13,641 bases of DNA from CAZWDL01 sp964632995 (GCA_964632995.1 CAZWDL010000159.1:1-13641), one strand, 5' to 3'. Positions 1 to 9,141 are shown, counted from the first letter of the stretch. The notes: generated from the letters alone by a model not told the origin. Numbers and translations are program-made.

Positions 1-77
1 TACTCCCGGGCTACACGCCGCAAGATGCACACCTGTAGTTGCTCGGACGCTTACGGCGCAAATACTAGAACATCATC
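1..77. other. Left flank of the CRISPR array, no gene seen
   Basis: This short stretch is the leader-distal flank of the array. I see no degenerate repeat copy, no open reading frame worth reporting and no clear hairpin. It may be the edge of whatever lies further left. Confidence 0.4.
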
Positions 78-1528
78 GTTTCAATTCCATCAGGTACGAT
101 TAAAGGCTTCACCTCGATCATCCACGACGACACGACAACGAGGTTTCAATTCCATCAGGTACGATTAAAGGTCGCGCCTTGAAAGCCTGTACCCGGACGT
201 GAACAGTTTCAATTCCATCAGGTACGATTAAAGGGCGAACGAAAAACAGCGCACTGAGAGAGCGCGAAAGTTTCAATTCCATCAGGTACGATTAAAGGCC
301 TAAACACGCAATTGATGAAATAGCGCAAATTTACGTTTCAATTCCATCAGGTACGATTAAAGGGCGTTACCATGTGAAGGTCATTCCAGCAGTCAAGTAG
401 TTTCAATTCCATCAGGTACGATTAAAGGGATCGCAGTCGGAGACATCAATTCGCGTTCTTCAGAGTTTCAATTCCATCAGGTACGATTAAAGGTTTGTCC
501 GGCGGTCAGTTGCCACAGTCCCGTATAGGTTTCAATTCCATCAGGTACGATTAAAGGCTGCAAGGTCATCGTATGCGCTTGCAAGTTCTGCAAGTTTCAA
601 TTCCATCAGGTACGATTAAAGGCAAGCCTGGTATTGATGCCGCGTCAAATTCAATCTTGTTTCAATTCCATCAGGTACGATTAAAGGTTTACCACTCTCG
701 CCTTTTTCTTTTTGCTCTTTGAAGTTTCAATTCCATCAGGTACGATTAAAGGTTGGAGCCTCCCAAGTGTATTTTCCCCGAAAGTGAGTTTCAATTCCAT
801 CAGGTACGATTAAAGGGCAAGTTGCTGGAAGTAGTATAACGCTAATAAATAGTTTCAATTCCATCAGGTACGATTAAAGGCAACTACCGCTATAATTTCA
901 CCTCGGCTTGAAAAATGTTTCAATTCCATCAGGTACGATTAAAGGATGGAAAGGGGAAATACCAAGCGCTGGGGAATTTGAAGTTTCAATTCCATCAGGT
1001 ACGATTAAAGGGTTGCTGACAATAATGCTTCCTTAATAGCAGGAACAAGTTTCAATTCCATCAGGTACGATTAAAGGTTTCAGAAGCGGTAGAAGGTAGC
1101 GTTCGCCTCCAAGGTTTCAATTCCATCAGGTACGATTAAAGGTTCGAAGGCATAGGCAGCGAATAAGGGAATATCTGGTTTCAATTCCATCAGGTACGAT
1201 TAAAGGCTGGATCGTGTATCAACCCGACTACGTACTCAACAGTTTCAATTCCATCAGGTACGATTAAAGGTTCACGTCCTGGATGAACTCCTCCATGTCC
1301 ACTAGCGGTTTCAATTCCATCAGGTACGATTAAAGGCTCCACAAAAGCGATAAAGCACAATAGTTAAACCGTTTCAATTCCATCAGGTACGATTAAAGGA
1401 AGAAGTCATTGTCATTTGGAGCGGCTCCGAAAAGGTTTCAATTCCATCAGGTACGATTAAAGGCTTTGTACTTGAGGGGAACGCTATACTACTCATTAGG
1501 TTTCAATTCCATCAGGTACGATTAAAGG
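78..1528 (-). CRISPR. CRISPR array: 23 repeats of 29 bp, 22 spacers
   Basis: On the plus strand each repeat begins GTTTCAATTCC and ends GATTAAAGG. Repeats start at 78, 143, 206, 270, 335, 400, 465, 529, 594, 659, 724, 788, 852, 917, 983, 1049, 1114, 1178, 1242, 1308, 1371, 1435 and 1500. All 23 copies look identical. The 22 spacers are 34-37 nt (mostly 35-36) and no two look alike. Read on the minus strand the repeat ends in ATTGAAAC, the usual 8-nt crRNA 5' tag of Cas6-processed type I-A/I-B and type III systems. The array is therefore probably transcribed leftward, with the newest spacers next to the leader at 1464-1499. The repeat has only a weak internal palindrome, as in I-B repeats cut by Cas6 without a stable stem. 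The leader-distal copy (78-106) is not degenerate. Spacer targets and the PAM cannot be determined from this window. Confidence 0.98.
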
Positions 1529-1736
1529 AGCGCGGGGCATTTGCGCTATTCAAATGAAAACCAGTTGTTAATATAATAAAAATGAGATAATTCGGGGCAA
1601 AATCCTCGTCGGCGGGAGGTAGTGCAAAAACACCCGATCGTCGACGAGGCCGATAAATCACTGAAAGTCAATTTTTTATCTCTCATGTCAAAGAACTTTG
1701 TCGCATTATGAAATTTAAAACAACGGTGGTCGACGA
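1529..1736 (-). promoter_or_regulatory. CRISPR leader
   Basis: This 208-bp AT-rich, gene-free stretch lies between the end of cas2 and the first leader-proximal repeat, where a leader is expected for an array read on the minus strand. It holds several inverted repeats: CATTTG/CAAATG (1538-1543 and 1551-1556, nine bases from the first repeat), CCTCGTCG/CGACGAGG (1604-1611 and 1642-1649) and the short palindrome CAAAGAACTTTG (1689-1700). The minus strand carries TTCATTTG near the array, one mismatch from the Bacteroidota TAnnTTTG -7 box, a possible array promoter. Placement as a leader is strong. The promoter assignment is a guess. Confidence 0.75.
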
Positions 1737-2000
1737 CTACAGGAACTGTCCGGTATCGCTCAGAGGCTTACCGATCAGTTGTTTATCCATGTAATGCGTG
1801 TGGCGGCTTTTGAACAGGATGAAGCTGTCGTGATCCTCATCCATTATCTGCCGGGCCTCTGCGGTCAATTCTTTGATTTGGAGTTCGCTCAATTCTCCTT
1901 CGAACACTGAATTTTGTATCCAGTGCAGGTATTTGCGGCAAAGTTTGAGCATTTTTACGGTCCGTTCCGCGGCCACGTCATATACGGCGATTACATACAT
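1737..2000 (-). CDS. cas2: CRISPR-associated endonuclease Cas2 (adaptation)
   Basis: This 87-residue protein is the normal size for Cas2, the small ferredoxin-fold dimer that bridges two Cas1 dimers in the spacer-integration complex. The N-terminus MYVIAVYDV is the classical first strand, with the conserved Asp at residue 8. The family motif SVFEGELS lies at residues 31-38. I place the start at the ATG at 2000-1998 because it overlaps the cas1 stop in the sequence TAATG, which suggests coupled translation. An upstream in-frame GTG would add only two residues. It is the last gene of the operon and is followed by the CRISPR leader. Identification is firm. Confidence 0.96.
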   Translation of the reverse strand: MYVIAVYDVAAERTVKMLKLCRKYLHWIQNSVFEGELSELQIKELTAEARQIMDEDHDSFILFKSRHTHYMDKQLIGKPLSDTGQFL

Positions 2001-3010
2001 TACCACCAGATTTTAAAGGGTTCGAAATTCGGTTCCATACCCAGCAGGTGTTTGGCCAGTTTGTAGCAATCCAGGCGGAGGAGATGCCGGTAGCTGACCT
2101 TACGGTTGAGTTTTCGGTGCTGAATGCTTTGCTGCAGGCGGTCTTCCCAGGCTTGCACCACGACCTTTCGTCCGGTGGGCGAAAGGAAGCAAGCTTCGTC
2201 CACCCGGTCGAAATGCTCCGGGCGGATTTCACGGCGGTTGCACAGTCGAAAGATCAGCCGGTCGACAAGTATCGGCTTAAAAATTTCCGAGATGTCCAGC
2301 GCCAGGCTATAGCGGCGGGTTCCCGGTTCGTGGAGGTAGCTCAGCGTCGGGTTGAGCTGGGAGTTATAGATGGCGTCCAGTGATACGGTATAGCACAGCG
2401 AGTTGCCGAAGCTGATCAGGGCGTTGAGTTCATCCGCCGGCGGGCGTTTGCGCCGGCCCCGCCAGGGGAAGGTTTCCACGATCTCACTGAAGGCAGCATA
2501 ATAGGTCTGGCGGGCGTTGCCTTCCAGCCCCATGAGATTGCCGATCGACCCGGCTCCGGACACTTGCCCGGCCAGTCCTTCCACCTGCCGGATCGACGAC
2601 TCTATCTCTTTTCCCCGGTTGAGGTAGTAACGCAGGTTTTTGAGCATATTGGCCATCGCGGCGTCCACGAATGCGGCTGCAATACCGAGTCGCTTTTTAC
2701 GGCTGCGGTAAGCATCCGCCTGGGCGATCAGCATCTGGCCGGCCAGGAGATGTTCCCGCGGACTAAACGTGCCGGTATAATGCTGATGATAATCGAAAAA
2801 GTGTACGGGGATATGTTTCCTGCCCAGAAAATTGTACAGCGCGCTGTTGGTGTCCAGGCTACCGAATACGTAGAAGGCGCTGACGCTTTCCACCGGCAGA
2901 TATCGCGGCTTGGGAGCCGGTTCGTTTTCGTTGGGGACCGGCTCGAACTTCAGGGTGTTGTCCCGGCGGCTCATGCGTCCCGGATTAAACAGGTAAAATG
3001 CTTTCTTCAC
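2000..3010 (-). CDS. cas1: CRISPR-associated endonuclease Cas1 (integrase)
   Basis: Cas1 is the metal-dependent integrase that, with Cas2, inserts new spacers at the leader end of the array. The 336-residue length is typical for type I-B Cas1. The metal-binding residues are visible: Glu163 in GLEGNARQTYY, His227 in YLHEPG, and Asp239 and Glu242 in ALDISEIFKP. The N-terminal beta domain includes GRMSRRDNTLKFEP at 11-24. The start is a GTG at 3010-3008. The MKKAFYLFNPGR beginning matches the usual family N-terminus better than the ATG at codon 13. The gene begins 11 nt after cas4 ends and overlaps cas2 by one base. It is GC-rich compared with cas3. Confidence 0.97.
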   Translation of the reverse strand: MKKAFYLFNPGRMSRRDNTLKFEPVPNENEPAPKPRYLPVESVSAFYVFGSLDTNSALYNFLGRKHIPVHFFDYHQHYTGTFSPREHLLAGQMLIAQADAYRSRKKRLGIAAAFVDAAMANMLKNLRYYLNRGKEIESSIRQVEGLAGQVSGAGSIGNLMGLEGNARQTYYAAFSEIVETFPWRGRRKRPPADELNALISFGNSLCYTVSLDAIYNSQLNPTLSYLHEPGTRRYSLALDISEIFKPILVDRLIFRLCNRREIRPEHFDRVDEACFLSPTGRKVVVQAWEDRLQQSIQHRKLNRKVSYRHLLRLDCYKLAKHLLGMEPNFEPFKIWW

Positions 3011-3021
3011 AGCTTACGGGT

Positions 3022-3516
3022 TTAAATAAAACAAAAATCCCGGTAGGCGCACTGCCGGCAGTAGCTTTTTCGCACCAGAGACGGACATTCCGGCAGCGCC
3101 GTGATCCGTTCGATCTCGGCCAGCCAGCCCTCGACATCCCGGCGATCCGCCTCCGTCAGCTCCACCTCCCGGCTGCGCCGCTGTTTTGGGTATTCAATTA
3201 TTCCTTTCGCGCCCTGCACCCCGGCCCGCTCCAATACGTACAGGTAATACAGCACCTGCGCCACATGCGCATGCTCCAGCTTGGGACTCTTCTTGACTTC
3301 CCGCAACAGCTTCGCCTTCGGATCGAAGTGATCGATCTTCACAAAGCCGAGATTGAGCTCCCGCCAGCGGGTGGGGCGACGGCGGTAACTTTCCCGGCCG
3401 ATCAACTTCCCCTCGCCTACCGCCGCGCTGCTGTCTTCCTGACGGAGCCCTCGGTGATGTATCCACAGCTTGCGATGGCAAAGGTGGTAGTAGGTGATGT
3501 GGGAGGCGGAGGTCAT
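3022..3516 (-). CDS. cas4: CRISPR-associated exonuclease Cas4 (adaptation)
   Basis: Cas4 is a RecB-like nuclease with an iron-sulfur cluster that trims prespacers and helps select those with a proper PAM before Cas1-Cas2 integration. The 164-residue length is typical. The likely cluster ligands are Cys13 (YHLCHRKLW) and Cys153, Cys156 and Cys162 near the C-terminus; Cys144 is an extra cysteine. Nuclease-core residues are Asp62 (KIDHFD), Glu73 and Lys75 (REVKKS), and Gln87 in AQVLYYLY, matching the QxxxY motif. The gene starts at an ATG four bases after the cas3 stop and is followed by cas1, forming a cas4-cas1-cas2 adaptation block. Its base composition is noticeably GC-richer than cas3 directly upstream. 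Confidence 0.95.
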   Translation of the reverse strand: MTSASHITYYHLCHRKLWIHHRGLRQEDSSAAVGEGKLIGRESYRRRPTRWRELNLGFVKIDHFDPKAKLLREVKKSPKLEHAHVAQVLYYLYVLERAGVQGAKGIIEYPKQRRSREVELTEADRRDVEGWLAEIERITALPECPSLVRKSYCRQCAYRDFCFI

Positions 3517-3520
3517 ATTT

Positions 3521-5890
3521 CTAAATGTATTGATTATTTACATTCGGTTTGAAATCATCTTCATACAAAAAGGCTAATCCAAGTTCCTCTTGATAATCCA
3601 AAGTGTAATAAACCCCAATGCTCTCCTCATTCTTGTTAAGCTGTATAATTCTTTTTCGAATACGGCTCTCTTCTTTTTTTCTCAATTCTTTTTCCAAAAG
3701 ATAAGTGGGAATACTAACCCCGTATACTAGTCCAAATCCTTGGAAATCAGCGTAGCTGGGAAAACTATGCGGACATTTTGTATAGATCGTTTGCTGGGGG
3801 GGTATGTGGCGACTGGCCCAAGTACTCCCCACATGTCCATCCTCTTCTTCTGTATAGGTATCGGGCAGTATCAGCCAGTTGTCCCTTAACAACCTGAAAT
3901 ATTCCCGTTGATTAGCTTCCGTATGGTCACTTAGAGATGGAGCATCAGGATAAAGATTATTCACAAACGAAACAAAGTCATTCGGTAAGACTGAACGAAT
4001 GGAAGAATATTGATCTCTCAATTGTTCTCTTGTCTTTGACAAGGAAGTACAGGCTTCCCAAGCCCGCTTCTTTCTGTCATATCCACCGTACGGAGCAGGA
4101 TAAAGTTTCCCATCCTTCATAGGGGTGAGCACATAACAGGTCCCTTCCTTTTTGAAACCGAAGCGTATTAATCTTCCTATCCTTTGGGCCAAGCGATCCC
4201 AAGGACAGAGATCGGATAACATGAGGGGTGCACTGATATTAACGCTCATTTCTCCAATCTGAGTCATAATAGCGATACCCCTTACTGGTTCTGAAGCCTC
4301 ATTTTGCCAAGCCTTTTTACCCAATCTTTCGATAAGTTTTCCTTCAATTCGCTTTTTATCCGGTTCAGTAAAACGGCTGTGATATAAAATCACCGACGGA
4401 CCTTCATTTCCCATTCGTTCTATAAACCAACGGTAATACATCAGCGCCCTACTTACCGTATTTGCATAAACAATCCCATGGCCTGCCACCAACATTTTTT
4501 CTAACACCTTTTCTTTTTGCTCCTGGTGATTGTCAATGTATCGTAACCTCTTGACTGTGTCGGTCTTTGGGTTTCTCGGAACTGCGATAGGCGAATCTAT
4601 TCGATAAAGTTTCCGTGCGGAGTCCGGCACAGTAGCGCTCATTATCAGAATAGGTACTTCAAGCTTTCGCAAAACTTCGATGAGGACGACGATGTTAGCC
4701 TGAATGAAGGGATCATAAAAGTCTGCCTCATCTACTACCACCGCACTATTCGCTAGAAAATAGAAAGTGCTGTGGTGATGTTCCCGCGTACCGGTTAGAC
4801 TGATCAGTATATGATCGATTGTACACACCGTTACCGGAGAAGCTAAAAAGCGAGCCATCCGATGTGCTTCTCTGGCATACTTAATGATTTCTTTGTCACT
4901 CAGGTCACCGTAACGATTATACCATGCACTGGAGTGGTAAAGTCCCGTTTCTCCAAGTTGTTCTGCAGCGCTGATAGAAAGCGCATTAGAAGTAAATCGG
5001 GTAGGCATAGCGACGACTAACCGGTCAGCACTACCTTGTTTTACCTGGCGCTCTGCCCACAATAAGGCAGCGTAAGTCTTACCACTACCGGTTGGGGCCC
5101 TCAGAATGCTAATTGCTTCATCAGCGATGTTCAGCGCTGCTTGCTGTACGGGTCTCAGAGAAGGGAACTTTTCCCTTAACCGATAAGGCTCTAATTCATA
5201 AAAGGCTTCTTCTCCTTCACCTTCTTTCCGGCTGGCCCTAGTATCTGCTAATTGTAACAAACTTCGCAAGGCAGTATATCGAAAACGTTCCAGCAAAAGT
5301 TCTTCAAAAGGTTTTTCTTTTGACTGATAAGACAGACGTTCGAAACTTTCCCAGAATTTGGCAAAGGGTCCAGCTTTTTCATTGTTCTTTTTCCCATCCT
5401 TATACCAGCGCTTCCTATATCTAAATCCCAGTTTTCCATGATGCGCAGCGATGGCAGCCTTGATTTCCTTGGAAAGTTTCACCTGATTGCGCTCTATTAT
5501 GTCTAAAGAGCCAAGTTCATGCCGGAATCCGGCTTTGAACAGATTCCGACCTGGCATAGAACCTTTTAAATACATCTCCCTTTCGTACATTCGATAATCT
5601 TCCGCGGTAAGTGTACTTTTTTCCAGTCCCTTACTTTCGCGCCAGCGTAAGTAGTTTTGATAATCTTTTTGGCAAGCATCCTGCCACCGGGGATCACTCT
5701 TCCCCCAGTCGTGATACCGGGCAGCAAGCCTTAACTCCTCCTCTAAATCTCCACTACAAATACGCCGGTATTTCTCAGCTAAAAAAGGTAAACGGTCGAG
5801 AATGTAGGAGGCTTCCTCTGTTACGTGACGCGTATGCTCGCCCAGGCTAATTCCGGATGGTTTCGCGAGAACTTTTCTTTTACGCTTCAT
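3521..5890 (-). CDS. cas3: CRISPR-associated helicase/nuclease Cas3 (HD domain at N-terminus)
   Basis: Cas3 is recruited to Cascade-bound target DNA, unwinds it and cuts it. The 789-residue protein has both domains. The HD nuclease occupies roughly residues 15-220, with His19/His22, HDWGK at 60-64, His124 and His150/His151 as metal-ligand candidates. The superfamily 2 helicase follows: Walker A APTGSGKT at 265-272, DEAD at 387-390, SAT at 418-420, the motif V region TQIGEMSVNIS at about 543-553, and QRIGRLIR at 569-576. The remaining 200 residues are the accessory C-terminal region. I chose the ATG at 5890-5888, which overlaps the end of cas7 by 11 nt. A GTG seven codons upstream is possible but less likely. 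All key motifs look intact. The gene is AT-rich, unlike cas4 after it. Confidence 0.96.
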   Translation of the reverse strand: MKRKRKVLAKPSGISLGEHTRHVTEEASYILDRLPFLAEKYRRICSGDLEEELRLAARYHDWGKSDPRWQDACQKDYQNYLRWRESKGLEKSTLTAEDYRMYEREMYLKGSMPGRNLFKAGFRHELGSLDIIERNQVKLSKEIKAAIAAHHGKLGFRYRKRWYKDGKKNNEKAGPFAKFWESFERLSYQSKEKPFEELLLERFRYTALRSLLQLADTRASRKEGEGEEAFYELEPYRLREKFPSLRPVQQAALNIADEAISILRAPTGSGKTYAALLWAERQVKQGSADRLVVAMPTRFTSNALSISAAEQLGETGLYHSSAWYNRYGDLSDKEIIKYAREAHRMARFLASPVTVCTIDHILISLTGTREHHHSTFYFLANSAVVVDEADFYDPFIQANIVVLIEVLRKLEVPILIMSATVPDSARKLYRIDSPIAVPRNPKTDTVKRLRYIDNHQEQKEKVLEKMLVAGHGIVYANTVSRALMYYRWFIERMGNEGPSVILYHSRFTEPDKKRIEGKLIERLGKKAWQNEASEPVRGIAIMTQIGEMSVNISAPLMLSDLCPWDRLAQRIGRLIRFGFKKEGTCYVLTPMKDGKLYPAPYGGYDRKKRAWEACTSLSKTREQLRDQYSSIRSVLPNDFVSFVNNLYPDAPSLSDHTEANQREYFRLLRDNWLILPDTYTEEEDGHVGSTWASRHIPPQQTIYTKCPHSFPSYADFQGFGLVYGVSIPTYLLEKELRKKEESRIRKRIIQLNKNEESIGVYYTLDYQEELGLAFLYEDDFKPNVNNQYI

Positions 5891-6776
5891 ATTTCGGGCG
5901 GTATAACTCACTTTCAGAAATGGTTTCCAGTGCTAACCTGTAAGCTTTCGCCACCGATAATCCTTCCTTATTGGTGTCATCTCCTAAAAAGACTTTGGCT
6001 CCGCGATCGGCTAATTCTTCCAGGATATTGTCGCGCTCCGCTTCGGTAGTTTCCGGTTGAAAATAACGTGCCGCCTTCCGGCTTAATTTATTATCCAATA
6101 CGATGAGAACTTTATTAGGCTCTCCACTTACTGCATTTCGTGCTTGATTCGCATAATCAGTCATTGAGGCAGTGGCCTCCAGGAAGAGTTCCACGCGCCG
6201 GCGGTGTTCCTCATCGTCAATGGCGGATTTATAGACAGTTGCAACGTGGCTTTCCTCCTCGTAACTATACTCTTTTACTATTCCCACCGCCCCAACATCG
6301 AGATGAAAGTTCATCACCATCTCATCCCTGGTGCTAAACTCATTGGTAGCAAGGGCTTGTTTTTGTTGAGCATCCGCGTCCTCATTCATTTTGAGACGAA
6401 TGAGAAGATCTCGCCCAATAGAACTCTGTTCACTCGCTACTGCAGGCGTAGCTGAAATAGGCGCCGTACGCCGACCGGAATAATCGCCCTTACTGGTATT
6501 CAAAAAACCTCCCAGATCACTTCTGAGATCTTTATCAATCTGAGTGGATGGACCATCACCATTAGCAACATAAGTGTTGCCTCTCTTGGGATGATCTTCA
6601 TTCAATCGATCAATTGCACTGAATAGAACATGACGTTGCATCTGGCCGGAAATGTAGACTCTACCGTCCGGTCGGCGTTTTACTGATGATGCATTGCCAA
6701 GCAGTTTTTCACCACGATTAGCAGCGTGATCGCTCATTGGAGCTACTCCGGCAACAAGAATGGATTTGATTTTCAT
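5880..6776 (-). CDS. cas7: Cascade backbone protein Cas7 (DevR/Csp1-like)
   Basis: Cas7 is the RAMP-fold subunit that polymerises along the crRNA spacer to form the Cascade backbone. The 298-residue length suits the family. It begins with a beta strand (MKIKSILVAGVAP). RSDLGGFL at about 85-92 and RRTAPISATPAVASEQ at 102-117 resemble conserved stretches of DevR-type Cas7 proteins of I-B and related variants. The C-terminal part contains a long helical stretch (about 180-225) and ends with YRPKYEA. It begins at an ATG 30 nt after cas8 ends and overlaps the start of cas3. The Cas7 call is from motif resemblance and position. Whether it is Cst2-type or Csp1 ('PGING')-type is uncertain. Confidence 0.88.
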   Translation of the reverse strand: MKIKSILVAGVAPMSDHAANRGEKLLGNASSVKRRPDGRVYISGQMQRHVLFSAIDRLNEDHPKRGNTYVANGDGPSTQIDKDLRSDLGGFLNTSKGDYSGRRTAPISATPAVASEQSSIGRDLLIRLKMNEDADAQQKQALATNEFSTRDEMVMNFHLDVGAVGIVKEYSYEEESHVATVYKSAIDDEEHRRRVELFLEATASMTDYANQARNAVSGEPNKVLIVLDNKLSRKAARYFQPETTEAERDNILEELADRGAKVFLGDDTNKEGLSVAKAYRLALETISESELYRPKYEA

Positions 6777-6806
6777 AACAATTGTATTTATAAGGTTTTC
6801 AAATTT

Positions 6807-8336
6807 TTAATCATCGAGTACAGATTCATCGGCCGGCATGGGTTCACTTTCTTCGAAACTACTAGAACCCGTTTCAGCTTGATAGGTGCTCAGTCTCATG
6901 AAAGCAGTAATCAGATGTCGTGCATCTTCAATCTGAATTTGTTCATTGGCCACTGCGGTAAGAAAAGATTGTGCCTCCGGATGAATGTCCTGCATCGTTA
7001 GCCGACCAACCTGCGCGTTGAGGCGTGCGATGAGTTCAGGTCCGGTCTTCGCGCTTTGAACAATACTTTCCAGTTGGAGGAGTACACGATGTTTATACTC
7101 TTTTAGGCCACGTCCTGAACGGTTCTTATTCTGATCCTCCTCCGTTTCCCGCTTAGCTGCTTTATAAGCTGCTGTATTTAGAGATCGGCCATAAGCAACC
7201 GCGGCATTGATGAGACGCTCGTCGTATTTTCCTTCATGCATAAAATATAATTTTAAGAGAGTGAAAAATTCAGATGGATAAGTAGCCCGGTAAGAGAGAA
7301 AATTATTTAAGCTATTTGGCGTGAAAAACCTCAAAAATTGATCGAAAAAACGAAGGAACAGTTTCCATTTGTTATCATTGAACTTTTTACCATCGTCTAA
7401 TCCAATCAATGAAACACGATTAACACTGCTTACGACATCATGTAAATCTCCGCTTAGCGCCAGATCTACCAGATGATGACCAAAGCTTTCTTGTTGTGTT
7501 TCTGCATCTGACACGATATAGATTGGACGATTTTCCAGCCATAGGAATGCGCTTTTAGCATTTTCGTAAAGCCGCTGGTGTTTTTCCACCCATTTTCCAA
7601 TGGCTGCAATGATAGGCACCGTTCCTAAACCAGCGGATTTTGGAGCATTTGGATAATTACCCCGGAATACAAGAGGACGTCTGTATTTTTTACCCTCCAT
7701 TTTTCTGGTAAATGCGTCCTCCCCCAAACCTTCACTTTGCATTTCCTTAAAAAGCTTCACAAATTCATATAAAGGATAGGAATCAGAATTAACTGCGTAA
7801 AATGGCAAATCCGGAAAAAGGCCTGTGTTACCTTTCTTGTAAGCAGCTGGTTTAAGATGTGTCAAGGAAGCAATTGCTGTAAAAGCAGCGTGTATAAGAT
7901 CAACTCTTGGATTGGACAAAGATGCCTTTCCTGCGTTGAGCTTGGCTATCATGGAGGCAAAAGAACGCTTTAGCTCATAGGGCTTGTTTTCTTTTTTCTC
8001 TAGTTTAGATACAAGGTTTTTCACCTCCTTTAGAATCTTGGCAGCATCATTACTTGTGGTTATGTGAGGCCCTGAATAATATCCATTTGCGGAAACTTGT
8101 CCCGATTTATTACCCGGATTGACCGCATCGGAAGACATATACCTGTAAAAAATCACTTCCGGAGAAGTCGGAAATGGCTCCAACATAAATTGGTTCAAGC
8201 ATTCATGCATTACCTTTAAAGCGATTTCAAACAGCTTTGATACCGGCATGGAAGCTTCCGGAGGGTAATTCAGGTGAGCCAGCGCCGCAGCCAGTCCATA
8301 ACGAGGCATGGGATGCCAGTAATTAATTTCACTCAT
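6807..8336 (-). CDS. cas8: Probable Cascade large subunit Cas8
   Basis: This 509-residue protein lies between cas5 and cas7, where the Cascade large subunit is expected. In type I systems that subunit recognises the PAM and helps open target DNA. The sequence is too divergent for a firm motif match. It has an N-terminal mixed region and a strongly helical C-terminal third, including YDERLINAAVAYGRSLN and a KHRVLLQLESIVQSAK segment, as expected for the Cas8 C-terminal helical bundle. I see only one cysteine (near residue 45), so there is no zinc finger of the kind found in some Cas8 proteins. The tail is acidic (about 490-509). Its ATG overlaps the cas5 stop by 8 nt (ATGAGTGA). A Cas8c/Csp2-like ('PGING') assignment is my best guess, Cas8b the alternative. 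Confidence 0.75.
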   Translation of the reverse strand: MSEINYWHPMPRYGLAAALAHLNYPPEASMPVSKLFEIALKVMHECLNQFMLEPFPTSPEVIFYRYMSSDAVNPGNKSGQVSANGYYSGPHITTSNDAAKILKEVKNLVSKLEKKENKPYELKRSFASMIAKLNAGKASLSNPRVDLIHAAFTAIASLTHLKPAAYKKGNTGLFPDLPFYAVNSDSYPLYEFVKLFKEMQSEGLGEDAFTRKMEGKKYRRPLVFRGNYPNAPKSAGLGTVPIIAAIGKWVEKHQRLYENAKSAFLWLENRPIYIVSDAETQQESFGHHLVDLALSGDLHDVVSSVNRVSLIGLDDGKKFNDNKWKLFLRFFDQFLRFFTPNSLNNFLSYRATYPSEFFTLLKLYFMHEGKYDERLINAAVAYGRSLNTAAYKAAKRETEEDQNKNRSGRGLKEYKHRVLLQLESIVQSAKTGPELIARLNAQVGRLTMQDIHPEAQSFLTAVANEQIQIEDARHLITAFMRLSTYQAETGSSSFEESEPMPADESVLDD

Positions 8337-9141
8337 GATTGTTCCATTTTATTTCCACCCAGCCGTCGTTGGACCCTAAGTAGGGAGGCGCAGCTGGTAA
8401 GTCAATTGCTTTTCCTATTAGTTTCGCCAGCGTATCGGTACATGCAACCCGATACTTGTAAATTGACCTTGGCACTACATATCCTCGAAACTTCGGACTT
8501 GAATAATAGTGAGGGAAAAACGGTTTTAAGCTTGTGGTCTTAACCTTTCCTTTAGTCATACTTTTAAGTTCTTTTAGAGAAAAGGTTTCAAATCCCTTTC
8601 GATCACCGAAAATTACCGGAGGATTGGATTTCTTATCATTTTTTTCTTTTGGTCTCGTCCTTGAAAAAGTAATTAGTCGTTCAAGGCGTGCGTCATAATT
8701 TCTACTGCCTCCAATAAATGGATCTCCTTTTGTTCTCAATTGCATCGACCACAAATCGTCGTAGGTCATAGGCTGATGATCTACTTCTTGTTCCTTAATA
8801 CTAAGATGAAATTGAAGCAAGCTGAAAAAGCCGTTGCCGGAAGCCTCTGGTTTCGAACTCAACCAAGGGGAGTCTGCATATTTCGAATTTTTCCCATGCT
8901 TCTTCTTTGCTGTCTTTTGTAGTGCTTTAAATACTTCCAAGCGAAACTTATCCTCAAAATGCCAGCCCAGGGTATTTTCTAATAGCCCATAAATCATATG
9001 TTTCGTCGGCCTAATTTCACTCCTAAAATAAGTACCCGGCTGACTGGAAACCATAGAAAGCGGTGCTAGAGCCGATATTTCCAGATACGCTTGTCTGGTT
9101 AATTCAGGTAGTTCTGTAAAGAATGACAAGTCCATCTTCAT
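8329..9141 (-). CDS. cas5: Cascade subunit Cas5
   Basis: Cas5 is the RAMP-fold subunit that caps the 5' tag of the crRNA and contacts Cas8. With the ATG at 9141-9139 it has 270 residues. An early strand (YLEISALAPLS) is followed by RPTKHMIYGLLENTLGW at about 44-60, the Cas5 pattern of a proline-rich turn and a Gly-Leu-Leu helix. The C-terminus contains APPYLGSNDGWVEIKW, also typical. A GTG at 9183 overlapping the cas6 stop (GTGA) would add 14 residues. I prefer the ATG because the intervening bases are very AT-rich and resemble the untranslated gap in front of cas7. It stands before cas8, an order more like subtype I-C than I-B. AT-rich, in sharp contrast to cas6 upstream. Confidence 0.87.
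   Translation of the reverse strand: MKMDLSFFTELPELTRQAYLEISALAPLSMVSSQPGTYFRSEIRPTKHMIYGLLENTLGWHFEDKFRLEVFKALQKTAKKKHGKNSKYADSPWLSSKPEASGNGFFSLLQFHLSIKEQEVDHQPMTYDDLWSMQLRTKGDPFIGGSRNYDARLERLITFSRTRPKEKNDKKSNPPVIFGDRKGFETFSLKELKSMTKGKVKTTSLKPFFPHYYSSPKFRGYVVPRSIYKYRVACTDTLAKLIGKAIDLPAAPPYLGSNDGWVEIKWNNHE

Noticed and set aside
78..1528. Array read on the plus strand
   Set aside because: Only the minus-strand reading places ATTGAAAC at the 3' end of the repeat and the leader-like AT-rich stretch upstream of the array.
2564..3552. Plus-strand frames opposite cas1 and cas4
   Set aside because: Both overlap well-supported cas genes on the other strand and show no domain.
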